Assembly: GCF_013416325.1 (NCBI RefSeq)
Contig: NZ_JACCGK010000014.1
Coordinates: forward strand, 94,058-158,057
Source of the DNA: Vreelandella sedimenti
GTDB taxonomy: Bacteria > Pseudomonadota > Gammaproteobacteria > Pseudomonadales > Halomonadaceae
Reading direction: 5' to 3'
DNA length: 64,000 nucleotides
Part shown: positions 1 to 7,171 of the stretch, in pieces
How positions within the stretch are numbered: position 1 is the stretch's first letter
Layout: each line of letters begins with the position of its first letter
Program-made: the position numbers and the translations under genes
The notes under the pieces: model-generated
What the model saw: the letters and a program-made list of their open reading frames with translations, nothing else
The model's database searches: none
Told to the model about the DNA's origin: nothing

Positions 1-171
1 GCAACGGCGTACTTTTTGATTGGGTGCGGTGTATAGCTGATTGAGAACCAGATAATCGGACAGGCCAATACCATGCGCAGAAAGCGCACCGCCAATCCGT
101 TTTTGGATTTTACTTTGCAGGTTGATGACACTTAACACCAATCCTGCCTCTATATTTTCCGGCATAGTCAT
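1..171 (-). CDS. MarR-family transcriptional regulator, N-terminal part only
   Basis: The first 57 codons of a gene running off the left edge. The ATG at 171 opens a frame with no stop to position 1, reading MTMPENIEAGLVLSVINLQ and continuing with a helix resembling the first helices of MarR proteins (around ALSAHGIGLSDYLVLNQLY, residues 29-47). MarR proteins are dimeric winged-helix repressors that usually respond to phenolics or oxidants. The DNA-recognition helices lie outside the window, so the family call rests on the N-terminal pattern alone. A second in-frame ATG at 165 is possible. Target and ligand cannot be inferred. Confidence 0.55.
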   Translation of the reverse strand, partial: MTMPENIEAGLVLSVINLQSKIQKRIGGALSAHGIGLSDYLVLNQLYTAPNQKVRRC

Positions 172-760
172 TACTCTTGCGCAATGGTTGATCCCACAAA
201 CATATACTCAAATGCTTGCGCAGTCAAACATATTGCAATCAAATGGTCGTTAGTGGTTATTGATGACCGAGTGAAATGCCAGGTTAGCTGCTCTCATGCA
301 TGTATGCGCGAGGCTGACTCTCCTAATTCATGACAAAGAGAATTAGAATCCGTCCTTCATCTTCAGGATAAAATGCGACACGAAGGCACCACTGCTTCCC
401 ATTTCGAGAAAGGCATTAACGCTAAAGCCTACCTGCACCGATGCTTATATAGCGCAATTTTGCTGCTTTCATTCCCAAAAAATTGAATTAATTGTTTTCT
501 AGGCTTTGAGGTTGGGTGGGGTGGCCCAAAGCTGCACCTCGATATAGAGCTCAAAATCTGTTTCCCAATAGCGTTCAGGCCAGATTTTCAATGTCATATT
601 CGCCCATACCGCCATTGGCTCTATAGGCATTACACTTTCCTGTTAGACCGACAATAACCGCTCGATCGACACCTGTTAAAACGTCATATCGAAACAGAAG
701 CTGGCCTATACCGCATGATACAAGGTACTGCAGCTAGTATATGAATTCAGGCCATGAAGC
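172..760. other. gene-poor stretch with one small open frame
   Basis: About 590 bases between the MarR fragment and the DUF1456 gene. The only coding candidate is a 43-codon minus-strand frame at 499-630, listed separately. The 180-260 part is AT-rich, upstream of the MarR start, and would be where its promoter and operator lie, but no clean palindrome was found. No tRNA or transposase was recognised. Confidence 0.5.
499..630 (-). CDS. possible small tryptophan-rich protein (43 aa)
   Basis: An ATG at 630 is preceded by an AGGAAAG ribosome-binding-like sequence at a normal distance and opens 43 codons ending in TAG at 499-501. The product would be MPIEPMAVWANMTLKIWPER followed by a short stretch with further Trp residues (five in all). 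No family is recognised and no signal peptide or membrane segment is apparent. It could be a genuine small protein, the tail of a decayed gene, or chance. No neighbour points to a function. Confidence 0.2.
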   Translation of the reverse strand: MPIEPMAVWANMTLKIWPERYWETDFELYIEVQLWATPPNLKA

Positions 761-1246
761 TCAGGACTCAGAGATTGAAGCCTCCTGGTTTGGCCGCAAC
801 TGAAGCTGGATGCCGAGTAAGAAGTTTCGCAACACCTGGTCTTTGCATTCTCGATAATTCTTATGGCTGGGCTTGCGGAAAAACGCGCTTAATTCATGGT
901 TACTTAGATTGAAGCCAGCCAGTTCAAAAGCAGCCAAAATATCATCAGCCTTTAAATTCAGCGCAATACGCAGCTTCTGAAACACCATATTGTTGTTTAA
1001 CTGCGATTCTGGCACGGGCTGTGGCCCTTCGCGTTTACCACGCTTAAAGCTAATAAAGCCGTTCAAAAACGCCGCTAGCTCTTTGTTCTTCATGGTGACA
1101 AAGGCATCGTCGTCATCCTTTTTCAGCCAGGCCGTTACCTGCTCTTGAGCCACGCTGACCTCTGCCAAGGCGAAGATATCCACGATGGTGCTGTCTTTTA
1201 AATCAAAGGTGTAACGTATACGGCGAAAAATATCGTTATTGGTCAA
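761..1246 (-). CDS. DUF1456 family protein (YehS-like)
   Basis: A small soluble protein made of two similar halves, each beginning with an N-N-D/N-M-x-F-x-K/R-L/I-R-x-x-L pattern (near residues 3-15 and 84-98 of the chosen start), as in the DUF1456/YehS family, whose members are about 150-160 residues. The biochemical role of the family is unknown. I place the start at a TTG (1244-1246) rather than the upstream ATG at 1279. The TTG gives the family's usual N-terminus (TNNDIFRRIRY) and is preceded by AGGGA at about seven bases, while the 11 residues before it look non-homologous. It stands alone: the next minus-strand gene upstream is separated by a palindromic repeat. Confidence 0.8.
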   Translation of the reverse strand: MTNNDIFRRIRYTFDLKDSTIVDIFALAEVSVAQEQVTAWLKKDDDDAFVTMKNKELAAFLNGFISFKRGKREGPQPVPESQLNNNMVFQKLRIALNLKADDILAAFELAGFNLSNHELSAFFRKPSHKNYRECKDQVLRNFLLGIQLQLRPNQEASISES

Positions 1247-1343
1247 AATAGTGTCCCTAGTCTTAGGCAAACCCAGCACAATCAGGCTTTATGTGCATCT
1301 ACGTTTATCGTGATATATGATTAAAACCAGCAGCTTAAATAAA

Positions 1344-1488
1344 CTAGGCTTTGTACGAAAACTGCCTGCGCTCGCCAATACGGCGTTAAAAATCACCTCA
1401 AAATGCTCATTTACAACCCGTAAACTCCGCTTTTTCGTTGATTTTAGCCTTGTCTAGCCTTCGCTCGCCGACTTTTCGTACAAACCCT
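1344..1488. repeat. palindromic intergenic element, about 140 bp, with 12-bp terminal inverted repeats
   Basis: TTTGTACGAAAA at 1350-1361 is matched by its exact reverse complement at 1473-1484, and the similarity extends outward (ctagg / cctaa). Inside are a second imperfect long inverted repeat (ggcgttaaaaatca against tgattttagcc) and a short TTTAC/GTAAA hairpin, so the single strand would fold into one long hairpin. This is the architecture of a non-autonomous palindromic or MITE-like unit. I recall similar sequence in intergenic regions of related gammaproteobacteria but cannot verify copy number here. It lies between the DUF1456 gene and the helical-repeat gene. Confidence 0.6.
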
Positions 1489-1909
1489 AACCTGTGGTCA
1501 GTTTTCCAAGCAGCTCGTCAATTTCGTCTTTCAGCTCGCCATCTTCAATTTTATTGGCGGTGGCTTGGGCATTTTTAAGATTACTGATAGCCGCGTCGGT
1601 CTGGCCCAGCTCAACCTGCAACTTCGCCATGGAGAACGCGATGGATGACATGTGATCCTTCGAGTTAACTGCAACGGCCTTTTCAAAGGCTTTTTCGTAG
1701 ACTGCCAACGCCTCATCCAGCTCTTCCGTGAAGTCAGCCAATGTTTCCCACTGCTCTGGATGATCTTTATCGGTGCTCTCATTCTCGGTGCAAATAGCTT
1801 CCAGCTCCGCATAGAGCGCATCAAAAGCCTCTCTATCCTCTTTATCAGCAGCCTTCATGAGCTTTTCAGCGAGTTCGTAAACCGCCTTGTATATTTTGGT
1901 GTTAATCAT
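1487..1909 (-). CDS. small helical-repeat (TPR-like) protein
   Basis: A 140-residue acidic, Ala/Glu/Leu-rich, entirely helical protein. The segment around residues 62-120 (EALAVYEKAFEKAVAVNSKD and following) has the size and pattern of two tetratricopeptide-like helical hairpins, which normally act as protein-interaction modules. The start is taken as the ATG at 1907-1909 (MINTKIYKAV), with AAGG about nine bases upstream; a TTG two codons earlier is the alternative. No signal peptide, membrane segment or catalytic motif is seen, and the neighbours give no clue. I do not recognise a named family, so the function is unknown. Confidence 0.65.
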   Translation of the reverse strand: MINTKIYKAVYELAEKLMKAADKEDREAFDALYAELEAICTENESTDKDHPEQWETLADFTEELDEALAVYEKAFEKAVAVNSKDHMSSIAFSMAKLQVELGQTDAAISNLKNAQATANKIEDGELKDEIDELLGKLTTG

Positions 1910-2172
1910 GAACAACTGCCTTTTCTCTATTTAAAAATAGTAACAAGTAAACAAACCTGCTGAAAATCAACGTATGTAACGAAGCCACCCCACCGTCACC
2001 GGTGGCATTATACCCTTTGGGGATGGCTCTACGGGCGATCATTTTACGGTTTTGTGATGGGGTGTTGGTATGTTTTGCTTGAGTGGTCGTCTTAGCGGCT
2101 CACAACATAAGACCACTCATTAAAAACATTGAAAGGCATTTCAGACTTCAAAAGCAAAAATTCAGACTGCAA

Positions 2173-2607
2173 TCAACGGCTTGGCCTCTGCAATGCCTGG
2201 TTAAGCGATTCCAAACTATCAGAGCCACCATCTAAACGAACACAACCATCTGATTCTGACGCCCAAGAAGCCGATGAAGAAAGGTGAAGATGAATAGATA
2301 TTTGCGACGCAGTCTCATCATTCAGCAAACCAGCGGGAACCCATACCAACCCCGTGTCTCTCAGTTGGTTGGGTACCAGACTACCGCAGACCGAACAAAA
2401 ATCATTTCGATAGCCGGTTGGCTTCTGAAAAGTACTGATTTTGGACTGACCAGAAAGCCAGCGGAAGCTATCCGTTTTTACAAAAGTGGCCGTATTCGAC
2501 GCAGACCCTGTCGCTTTGCGACACAGAGAGCAGTGACATTGATAGAAGCTCGGCAGTTCCCCTTCGATTTCGAACTTAATCTCCCCACACAGACATTCAT
2601 CGTTCAC
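2173..2607 (-). CDS. GFA (glutathione-dependent formaldehyde-activating-like) family protein
   Basis: Members of the GFA/CENP-V fold bind zinc through conserved cysteines. The founding enzyme was proposed to speed S-hydroxymethylglutathione formation, but most relatives have no assigned reaction. Visible ligands are C5 and C7 (CLCGEIKFE), C24, C26 and C29 (CHCSLCRK), and C71 and C74 (CSVCGS), in the order typical of the family. The length of 144 residues is usual. The start is a GTG at 2605-2607, with AAGGAA upstream. It lies 60 bases after the GNAT gene on the same strand and may be co-transcribed with it. Confidence 0.8.
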   Translation of the reverse strand: MNDECLCGEIKFEIEGELPSFYQCHCSLCRKATGSASNTATFVKTDSFRWLSGQSKISTFQKPTGYRNDFCSVCGSLVPNQLRDTGLVWVPAGLLNDETASQISIHLHLSSSASWASESDGCVRLDGGSDSLESLNQALQRPSR

Positions 2608-2667
2608 CGAATATTCCTTAATACTTTACGCCATCGATTACAAACAGCAGCTAATAGCTACACGCTG

Positions 2668-3093
2668 TTAACAGTAGTGTTCCATGATGAATTCAGGATG
2701 GCCAGTTTGTTCGTCAATCTGCTCACTTAATTCAATAAAGCCATGTTTTTTATAAAAACTGATGCTTGAAGCGTTCTGCCTATAGACACTTAGCTGTAAA
2801 CACGCCCTTCTGCTCTTAGCATCTTCAATCAACGCTGACCCTATACCATTTCCCTGCAGGCTTGGTCGCACAAAAACTGCTGCCAACGTATTTCCATAGA
2901 GGCAGTAAAACCCGACTACCTGCCCATCAGCCTCAAATACAAAGGCCTCTGATGCAGGGATGTATATATCCCGCATTTCGCTAACTTTTGACTGCCAAAA
3001 TTTAGAACCAACAAAGGAGTGGGCTTCAATTGATGCTGAAAGCCAGATATCCAAAATTTGTTCAATATCCGCCTCACGGTATTTACGAATCAT
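2668..3093 (-). CDS. GNAT family N-acetyltransferase (YjaB-like)
   Basis: A 141-residue acetyl-CoA-dependent acyltransferase. The GNAT core is visible: motif A with the pyrophosphate-binding pattern RPSLQGNGIGSALIEDAK (residues about 76-93), followed by a C-terminal motif-B-like stretch with NASSISFYKKHGFIE. The overall pattern, including an N-terminal DIWLSASIEAHSFV segment and a C-terminal TGHPEFIMEH, resembles E. coli YjaB. The acceptor substrate is unknown. The ATG at 3093 has AGGAAC seven bases upstream. It is probably transcribed together with the GFA gene downstream. Confidence 0.8.
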   Translation of the reverse strand: MIRKYREADIEQILDIWLSASIEAHSFVGSKFWQSKVSEMRDIYIPASEAFVFEADGQVVGFYCLYGNTLAAVFVRPSLQGNGIGSALIEDAKSRRACLQLSVYRQNASSISFYKKHGFIELSEQIDEQTGHPEFIMEHYC

Positions 3094-3402
3094 CTAAATG
3101 TTCCTAATGATGGTCAATGGCGCCAAAGGCAGTATTGGAAAGCTGCCTAGCCCTGGATAAAGTTTCACCTGAACCAGCGCTAGGCAGCTTCATAAATTTA
3201 AGCAAGAATACTTTGTCTTCCTTAGGGTCAATCCGCTCCTTCCAGAGGAGTAATTAGCTCTCTTCACTTCCTAATAGCCTTTTTGCTTCCAAGTCCCACT
3301 GAAAGCCCCGGGAATTTTAACAGATTATTCAAAAGATATTTCATGGTGCATCAAAGCTAAATCTATTACGGTTCAGCCCCCCGGAGGGTGCTGAACTGCT
3401 TA
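3094..3402. other. intergenic region carrying a long inverted repeat
   Basis: About 310 bases upstream of the GNAT gene and downstream of the VOC gene. No open frame of interest is present. It holds a strong inverted repeat (3140-3156 against 3174-3190), listed separately, and otherwise mixed-composition sequence. A promoter for the GNAT-GFA pair presumably lies near 3100-3150 but I cannot define it. Confidence 0.5.
3140..3190. repeat. 17-bp inverted repeat with a 17-base loop
   Basis: AAGCTGCCTAGCCCTGG (3140-3156) is the reverse complement of CCAGCGCTAGGCAGCTT (3174-3190) except for one position. It lacks the uridine tract of an intrinsic terminator on either strand and lacks flanking attC core boxes. 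It lies about 210 bases past the VOC stop codon. It could be a processed mRNA 3' structure, a protein-binding site or a mobile-element remnant. Confidence 0.55.
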
Positions 3403-3828
3403 TTAAGTGGCATCTTGATTTAAATTCCGCTCGGCCGGGATATCGCTCAGGTATTCGACAAACTCCACTTCAAACCCAGCCGGATCGACAAAATAGACAT
3501 TTTTCCGAAACGGCTCTACAGCTCCTGGTTTCGCAATGGCATAACCAGCGTTATTTAACCTAGCCACAACGGCATCCAGGTTATCGGTCACATAGGCAAA
3601 ATGAGCCAAGCCAACGCTGTGGCCTTTCAAATCGCGATTCGCCCCTTCGCCGTGATCGCTTAGCGCCAGGTAATGTTGGTCGTCACCAAAGTGCACCCAT
3701 TTACGCGGTTTGCCATACCACTCGCCATGGCCTTCATCGCGTACCCGCCAATGCGGGAATACAGCGCGGTAAAAATCCAGCATGGCATCCATATCATCAA
3801 CGACTAGATTCACGTGTTCCAAGTACAT
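3403..3828 (-). CDS. VOC superfamily (glyoxalase/bleomycin-resistance-like) protein, predicted SoxR target
   Basis: A 141-residue protein with the paired beta-alpha-beta-beta-beta modules of the vicinal oxygen chelate superfamily: LEHVNLVVDDMDAMLDFYR at the N-terminus and a second module near SVGLAHFAYVTDNLDAVVAR, ending in the typical PAGFEVEFVEYLS. Candidate metal ligands are H5, the second-module His (GLAHFAY) and the Glu of the last strand. The reaction cannot be told from sequence; lyase, dioxygenase and drug-binding members all look alike. The start is well supported by AAGGAG. It is divergent from soxR with a sox box in between, so redox-stress induction is likely. Confidence 0.8.
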   Translation of the reverse strand: MYLEHVNLVVDDMDAMLDFYRAVFPHWRVRDEGHGEWYGKPRKWVHFGDDQHYLALSDHGEGANRDLKGHSVGLAHFAYVTDNLDAVVARLNNAGYAIAKPGAVEPFRKNVYFVDPAGFEVEFVEYLSDIPAERNLNQDAT

Positions 3829-3848
3829 AAGTGTCTCCTTGCATTAAG

Positions 3849-3892
3849 TGAAATGGCAGGATAAAACCTCAACTTCACTTGAGGTAAAGCTG
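3849..3892 (-). promoter_or_regulatory. SoxR-type promoter with sox box, reading toward the VOC gene
   Basis: The perfect-arm palindrome CCTCAACTTCACTTGAGG at 3867-3884 matches the classical SoxR operator. On the minus strand a TTTACC (-35-like) and TATCCT (-10-like) are separated by 19 bases, and the palindrome lies within that long spacer, as in promoters activated by MerR-family proteins. It serves the VOC gene and may also repress the divergent soxR gene. Confidence 0.8.
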
Positions 3893-3932
3893 TTTTTGGA
3901 AAAAAATGGCAAAAAAGATTCAGGAGTGCGTG

Positions 3933-4397
3933 ATGGCAGAGGCAATTTGGAGTGTTGGCAAGGTGGCAAAGCGTTGCGGCATTAACGTCAGTACCTTGCA
4001 CTTTTACGAGCAGCAAGGTCTGATCCATAGCTGGCGCAATGCAGGCAACCAGCGCCGTTATAAACCGGAAGTGCTAAGGCGAATTTCGGTGATCAAAGCC
4101 GCGCAGAAAGTCGGCGTGAGCCTGGAAGAGATCAAGCGAGCCTTTGAATCACTGCCCAATAACCGCACACCGACGGTTGAAGACTGGCAGCAGCTTTCAA
4201 AAAACTGGCAGCAGATGCTCGATGGCCGGATTGCTTATCTGCAAAAGCTGCGTGATAACTTGGCAGGCTGTATCGGCTGCGGCTGCCTGAGCATGACAAG
4301 TTGCCCACTTTATAACCCGGACGACAAGCTGGCTGAGCTCGGTAGCGGCCCGGTGCTTTTGGATCGGGCTGAGCAGCAGGCAGGGGTTGATCGATAA
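3933..4397 (+). CDS. soxR: redox-sensitive transcriptional activator SoxR
   Basis: A MerR-family regulator of 154 residues. The N-terminal winged helix (WSVGKVAKRCGINVSTLHFY) is followed by the dimerisation helix and the [2Fe-2S] cluster loop with C113, C116, C118 and C124 in the spacing Cx2CxCx5C diagnostic of SoxR. Oxidation of the cluster turns SoxR into an activator that untwists a 19-base promoter spacer. The start is taken at 3933, with AGGAG six bases upstream, rather than the in-frame ATG at 3906. A sox box lies in the 77-base divergent gap, pointing to the VOC gene as its immediate target. No soxS is present, as usual outside enterics. Confidence 0.9.
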   Translation: MAEAIWSVGKVAKRCGINVSTLHFYEQQGLIHSWRNAGNQRRYKPEVLRRISVIKAAQKVGVSLEEIKRAFESLPNNRTPTVEDWQQLSKNWQQMLDGRIAYLQKLRDNLAGCIGCGCLSMTSCPLYNPDDKLAELGSGPVLLDRAEQQAGVDR

Positions 4398-4568
4398 GCT
4401 AGTTAACATGCACAAACCGCCTGATGCTTGTTGATGTTAGAATTGCGAATCCAAGGATTGGCTTCTAGCATCTCAATCAGCCTCCGTTTCAGCGATCGGC
4501 TGCTTTTACCCTATACTGCTCCATCTTTTATTTTCGACACACCTTACGACACTCTGTCAGGGCGCCTT

Positions 4569-5765
4569 ATGCCATTTGCAAAACTAGGATTATCCACGCC
4601 TCTTGTTCAAGCGATTACCGAACTAGGTTACCAAACGCCAACGCCCATCCAGGAACAAGCGATTCCTGCCATTCTTTCGGGTAACGACTTAATCGCCACC
4701 GCACAAACAGGAACGGGCAAAACCGCCGCCTTTGTTCTGCCTTTGCTAGAGCGATTCAGCAACGCGGGAACGTTACGCGGTAAACGCATACGTGCGCTGA
4801 TTCTCGTGCCAACCCGTGAGTTAGCGGTTCAGGTCGAAGCCAACGTGGCTCAATACGCTAAACATACGCACTTAACCTCTATGGCGATGTATGGCGGTGT
4901 GGATACCGAAGCTCAAAAAGAGCGCCTAATCAAAGGAGTAGATATTCTAGTCGCCACGCCGGGCAGATTGCTTGATTTGGCGCACCAGCGTGCGCTGCAC
5001 TTTGATGAACTTAACGTCATGGTATTGGACGAAGCGGACCGAATGGTCGACATGGGTTTTGTCGACGATATCTATAAAATCATCGAACGCCTGCCTGAAG
5101 ACCGTCAGAACCTACTGTTCTCGGCCACCATGACAGACGACGTTCGCGCCCTCGCCTACGATTTTTCAGATAGCAAGATGACCGATCTAGCGGCTGAAAT
5201 ATCCATTTCTCCCAACATCCGCGCCGCCGCTAATGTCCAACAATGGCTAATCACAGTCGACAAAGACACCAAGTCCGCCTTGTTGAGCCACTTGATCAAC
5301 GAACAAAAGTGGGAACAGGCGCTTATTTTTACCGAGAAAAAACACAATGCAGCCAAGCTTGTTGCTCAACTGGAAAAACGCGGCATCACAGCGGATTCCA
5401 TTCATGGCGATAGAAGCCAAGCGATGCGCGAAAAGATTCTGGCTCAGTTCAAAACCGGCGAATTAAAGTACTTGGTCGCCACGGGGGTTGCCGCGCGAGG
5501 TTTGGATATTGGCGAACTGAGCCGTGTGGTGAATTATGATTTACCCTTTAAGCCAGAAGAGTACATCCACCGCATTGGCCGTACCGGCCGCGCGGGCGCC
5601 TCAGGGGAAGCCATCTCTTTAGTCGACATGAGTGACTTTAAAAATCTTTGTGCCATTGAAAGACGGTTAAAAAGCATTATTGAGCGCAAAGAGATTACAG
5701 GCTTTCCGGTTCGCAAAGCAGTACCCGAGTCAAACTTAAACTATAATAAACAAAGTAATCGTTAA
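4569..5765 (+). CDS. rhlE: DEAD-box RNA helicase, RhlE-like
   Basis: A 398-residue ATP-dependent RNA helicase core. All motifs are present in order: Q motif (GYQTPTPIQEQAI), Walker A AQTGTGKT, PTRELA, TPGRLLD, DEAD in VLDEADRMVDMGF, FSATM, the second RecA lobe with IFTEKK, VATGVAARGLDIGEL and YIHRIGRTGRAG. The short C-terminus without a long basic extension is closest to RhlE-type proteins, which act in ribosome assembly and mRNA decay. The start is taken at 4569 (MPFAKLGLSTPLVQAI), not 141 bases upstream, because the extra 47 residues do not match the family. It converges on the short Rho gene and shares a terminator with it. Confidence 0.85.
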   Translation: MPFAKLGLSTPLVQAITELGYQTPTPIQEQAIPAILSGNDLIATAQTGTGKTAAFVLPLLERFSNAGTLRGKRIRALILVPTRELAVQVEANVAQYAKHTHLTSMAMYGGVDTEAQKERLIKGVDILVATPGRLLDLAHQRALHFDELNVMVLDEADRMVDMGFVDDIYKIIERLPEDRQNLLFSATMTDDVRALAYDFSDSKMTDLAAEISISPNIRAAANVQQWLITVDKDTKSALLSHLINEQKWEQALIFTEKKHNAAKLVAQLEKRGITADSIHGDRSQAMREKILAQFKTGELKYLVATGVAARGLDIGELSRVVNYDLPFKPEEYIHRIGRTGRAGASGEAISLVDMSDFKNLCAIERRLKSIIERKEITGFPVRKAVPESNLNYNKQSNR

Positions 5766-5777
5766 TACTTACCAAGG

Positions 5778-5814
5778 AAGCTCACCTCTTAAAAAATCAA
5801 AGGTGAGCTTTTTT
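5778..5814. terminator. bidirectional intrinsic terminator between rhlE and the Rho-like gene
   Basis: AAGCTCACCT (5778-5787) pairs perfectly with AGGTGAGCTT (5801-5810). T residues follow on the plus strand, and an A-rich stretch lies in the loop. It sits in the 61-base gap between two convergent genes and can serve both. Confidence 0.8.
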
Positions 5815-5826
5815 ATTATAGGCATT

Positions 5827-6783
5827 TCACGAGGCTGGTAAAAACGCATCTAACAGCTCGGCATTCGTTGGATATTTATCCAATAACTCAAGCAACTTCT
5901 GCGCGCCTTCTACTGGCTTAAGCGTTGTAAGCGCTCTCCGCAATGTGCGTACTTTTTCAATATCCTTTGCATCAATCAACAACTCTTCTCGACGGGTACT
6001 GCTTTTGGCTATATCTATCGCGGGGAAAATCCGTTGATTGGCCACATCCCGGGATAACACGAGCTCCATATTGCCCGTGCCTTTGAACTCCTCGAAAATC
6101 ACCTGATCCATACGGCTTCCCGTATCCACCAGCACCGTGGCCAGAATGGTGAGCGATCCGCCGTTTTCGATCTTTCTCGCGGCGCCAAACAGTTTGCGTG
6201 GTATTTCCATCGCTCGGGAATCCAGCCCACCCGACATAGTGCGACCATTGCCTCGCTGCTCGGCATTATGAACACGCGAGAGTCTGGTAAGAGAATCGAT
6301 CACAATCATCACATTATGACCGTCGCCTGCTTGCTTACGCGCCGTCTCAAGAAGCTTATCTGCCATATTGACATGGTGTGTGTAGCTTTCGTCTGAAGAT
6401 GATGCATGGACTTCTGCCGAAACACTGCGCTTAAAGTCTGTCACTTCTTCAGGGCGCTCATCAATCAGCAAGGCATACAGCTTTATATCAGGATGGGCTT
6501 CTGCCACGGCCTGACAGATGTGTTTTAACATCGTCGTTTTGCCAGAGCCCGGCGGCGCCACTATCAACCCACGTTGCCCCATCCCAATGGGCGTAATCAA
6601 ATCCATCGCTCGCATAGTGCGCTGCTTAGAACCAGGTTCTAAATAAATGCGTGGGGAAGGATGAATAGCGACGCCATTTAAAAAACGTTTTTCGGGATCA
6701 TTGGGGAATTGATCTTCATCTTCGTCGGTGGGCTTGGAATCTACCTGCCTTTTCGCCTTCAAACCTAGTGTTTTTCTCGTCAT
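5827..6783 (-). CDS. short Rho-type ATPase lacking the RNA-binding N-terminal domain
   Basis: A 318-residue paralogue of termination factor Rho (normally about 419 residues). The ATPase/translocase core is intact: DPEKRF (29-34), Walker A APPGSGKT (76-83), the DERPEE segment (108-113), Walker B IVIDSLTRL (160-168), the GG-containing secondary RNA-binding loop (175-187) and the conserved EEFKGTGNMEL and FPAIDI motifs. Upstream there are only about 28 residues, basic then acidic, instead of the Rho_N and cold-shock-like primary RNA-binding domains. In the Q-loop the usual Gly-Lys is Gly-Arg. The upstream 380 bases contain no missing N-terminus, so this looks like a designed short form, not a 5' truncation. 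Whether it hexamerises or terminates transcription is unknown. Confidence 0.85.
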   Translation of the reverse strand: MTRKTLGLKAKRQVDSKPTDEDEDQFPNDPEKRFLNGVAIHPSPRIYLEPGSKQRTMRAMDLITPIGMGQRGLIVAPPGSGKTTMLKHICQAVAEAHPDIKLYALLIDERPEEVTDFKRSVSAEVHASSSDESYTHHVNMADKLLETARKQAGDGHNVMIVIDSLTRLSRVHNAEQRGNGRTMSGGLDSRAMEIPRKLFGAARKIENGGSLTILATVLVDTGSRMDQVIFEEFKGTGNMELVLSRDVANQRIFPAIDIAKSSTRREELLIDAKDIEKVRTLRRALTTLKPVEGAQKLLELLDKYPTNAELLDAFLPAS

Positions 6784-7171
6784 AATATCGATGAATCACC
6801 TTGAATAACCTGGATTTATAGATTAATGAATTTATAAAATAGCTGCATCATAGACAGCCGACTGGTCGCATCGTTGCGGTACTTGGGGTGGAAAACGGGT
6901 AAGTCTAACTGGTGCTCAAAGGTAGCGGGTTGGAGCTAATCTTGGTAGTAGTTCACCACCATGGCGTTTGATCATGGTTATAGGGCTTGAAGCGCTGCAT
7001 GCTGGCCGCTCCTCGTCTGTTTCCACGTTCCTACCAAAACTTAGGCATCAGTGGGGTTTTCTGCAGTCTCAACGCGCGCAAAACGTGCTAATAAAGCTTG
7101 GCTAAGATTGGTGAGGCACGAGCCAAGCCAAGCTTTATTAGTCCATGCGTTGATGCGTTTTTATGTGCTGA
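6784..7171. other. gene-poor stretch between the Rho-like gene and the cassette genes
   Basis: About 390 bases with no convincing gene. The right third holds an attC-like structure (7066-7156, listed separately). On the minus strand at 6953-7000 a 15-codon frame MQRFKPYNHDQTPWW resembles the beginning of IS1182-type transposases and stops at once, so it may be a transposase remnant. The AT-rich 6784-6850 stretch is probably the promoter region of the Rho-like gene. Confidence 0.45.
7066..7156 (-). repeat. attC-like integron recombination site (second)
   Basis: Read on the minus strand, it starts 17 bases after the stop codon of the 160-aa gene. Outer boxes TCAACGC and GCGTTGA form the complementary pair at the ends. 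Inside are two perfect 16-base arms, CTAATAAAGCTTGGCT and its complement (7126-7141 and 7088-7103), around a central loop. Size and nested-arm layout fit attC sites, though the outer boxes are not canonical RYYYAAC/GTTRRRY, so this is a weaker call than the other site. Confidence 0.45.

Noticed and set aside
2079..2118. Terminator after the GFA gene
   Set aside because: A bulged hairpin (GAGTGGTC.../...GACCACTC-like arms) is visible, but no T tract follows on the minus strand; the support is too weak to list.
3094..3402. attC site around the 3140-3190 inverted repeat, which would make GNAT and GFA cassette genes
   Set aside because: There are no complementary outer boxes beyond the single stem, so the attC layout is not met.
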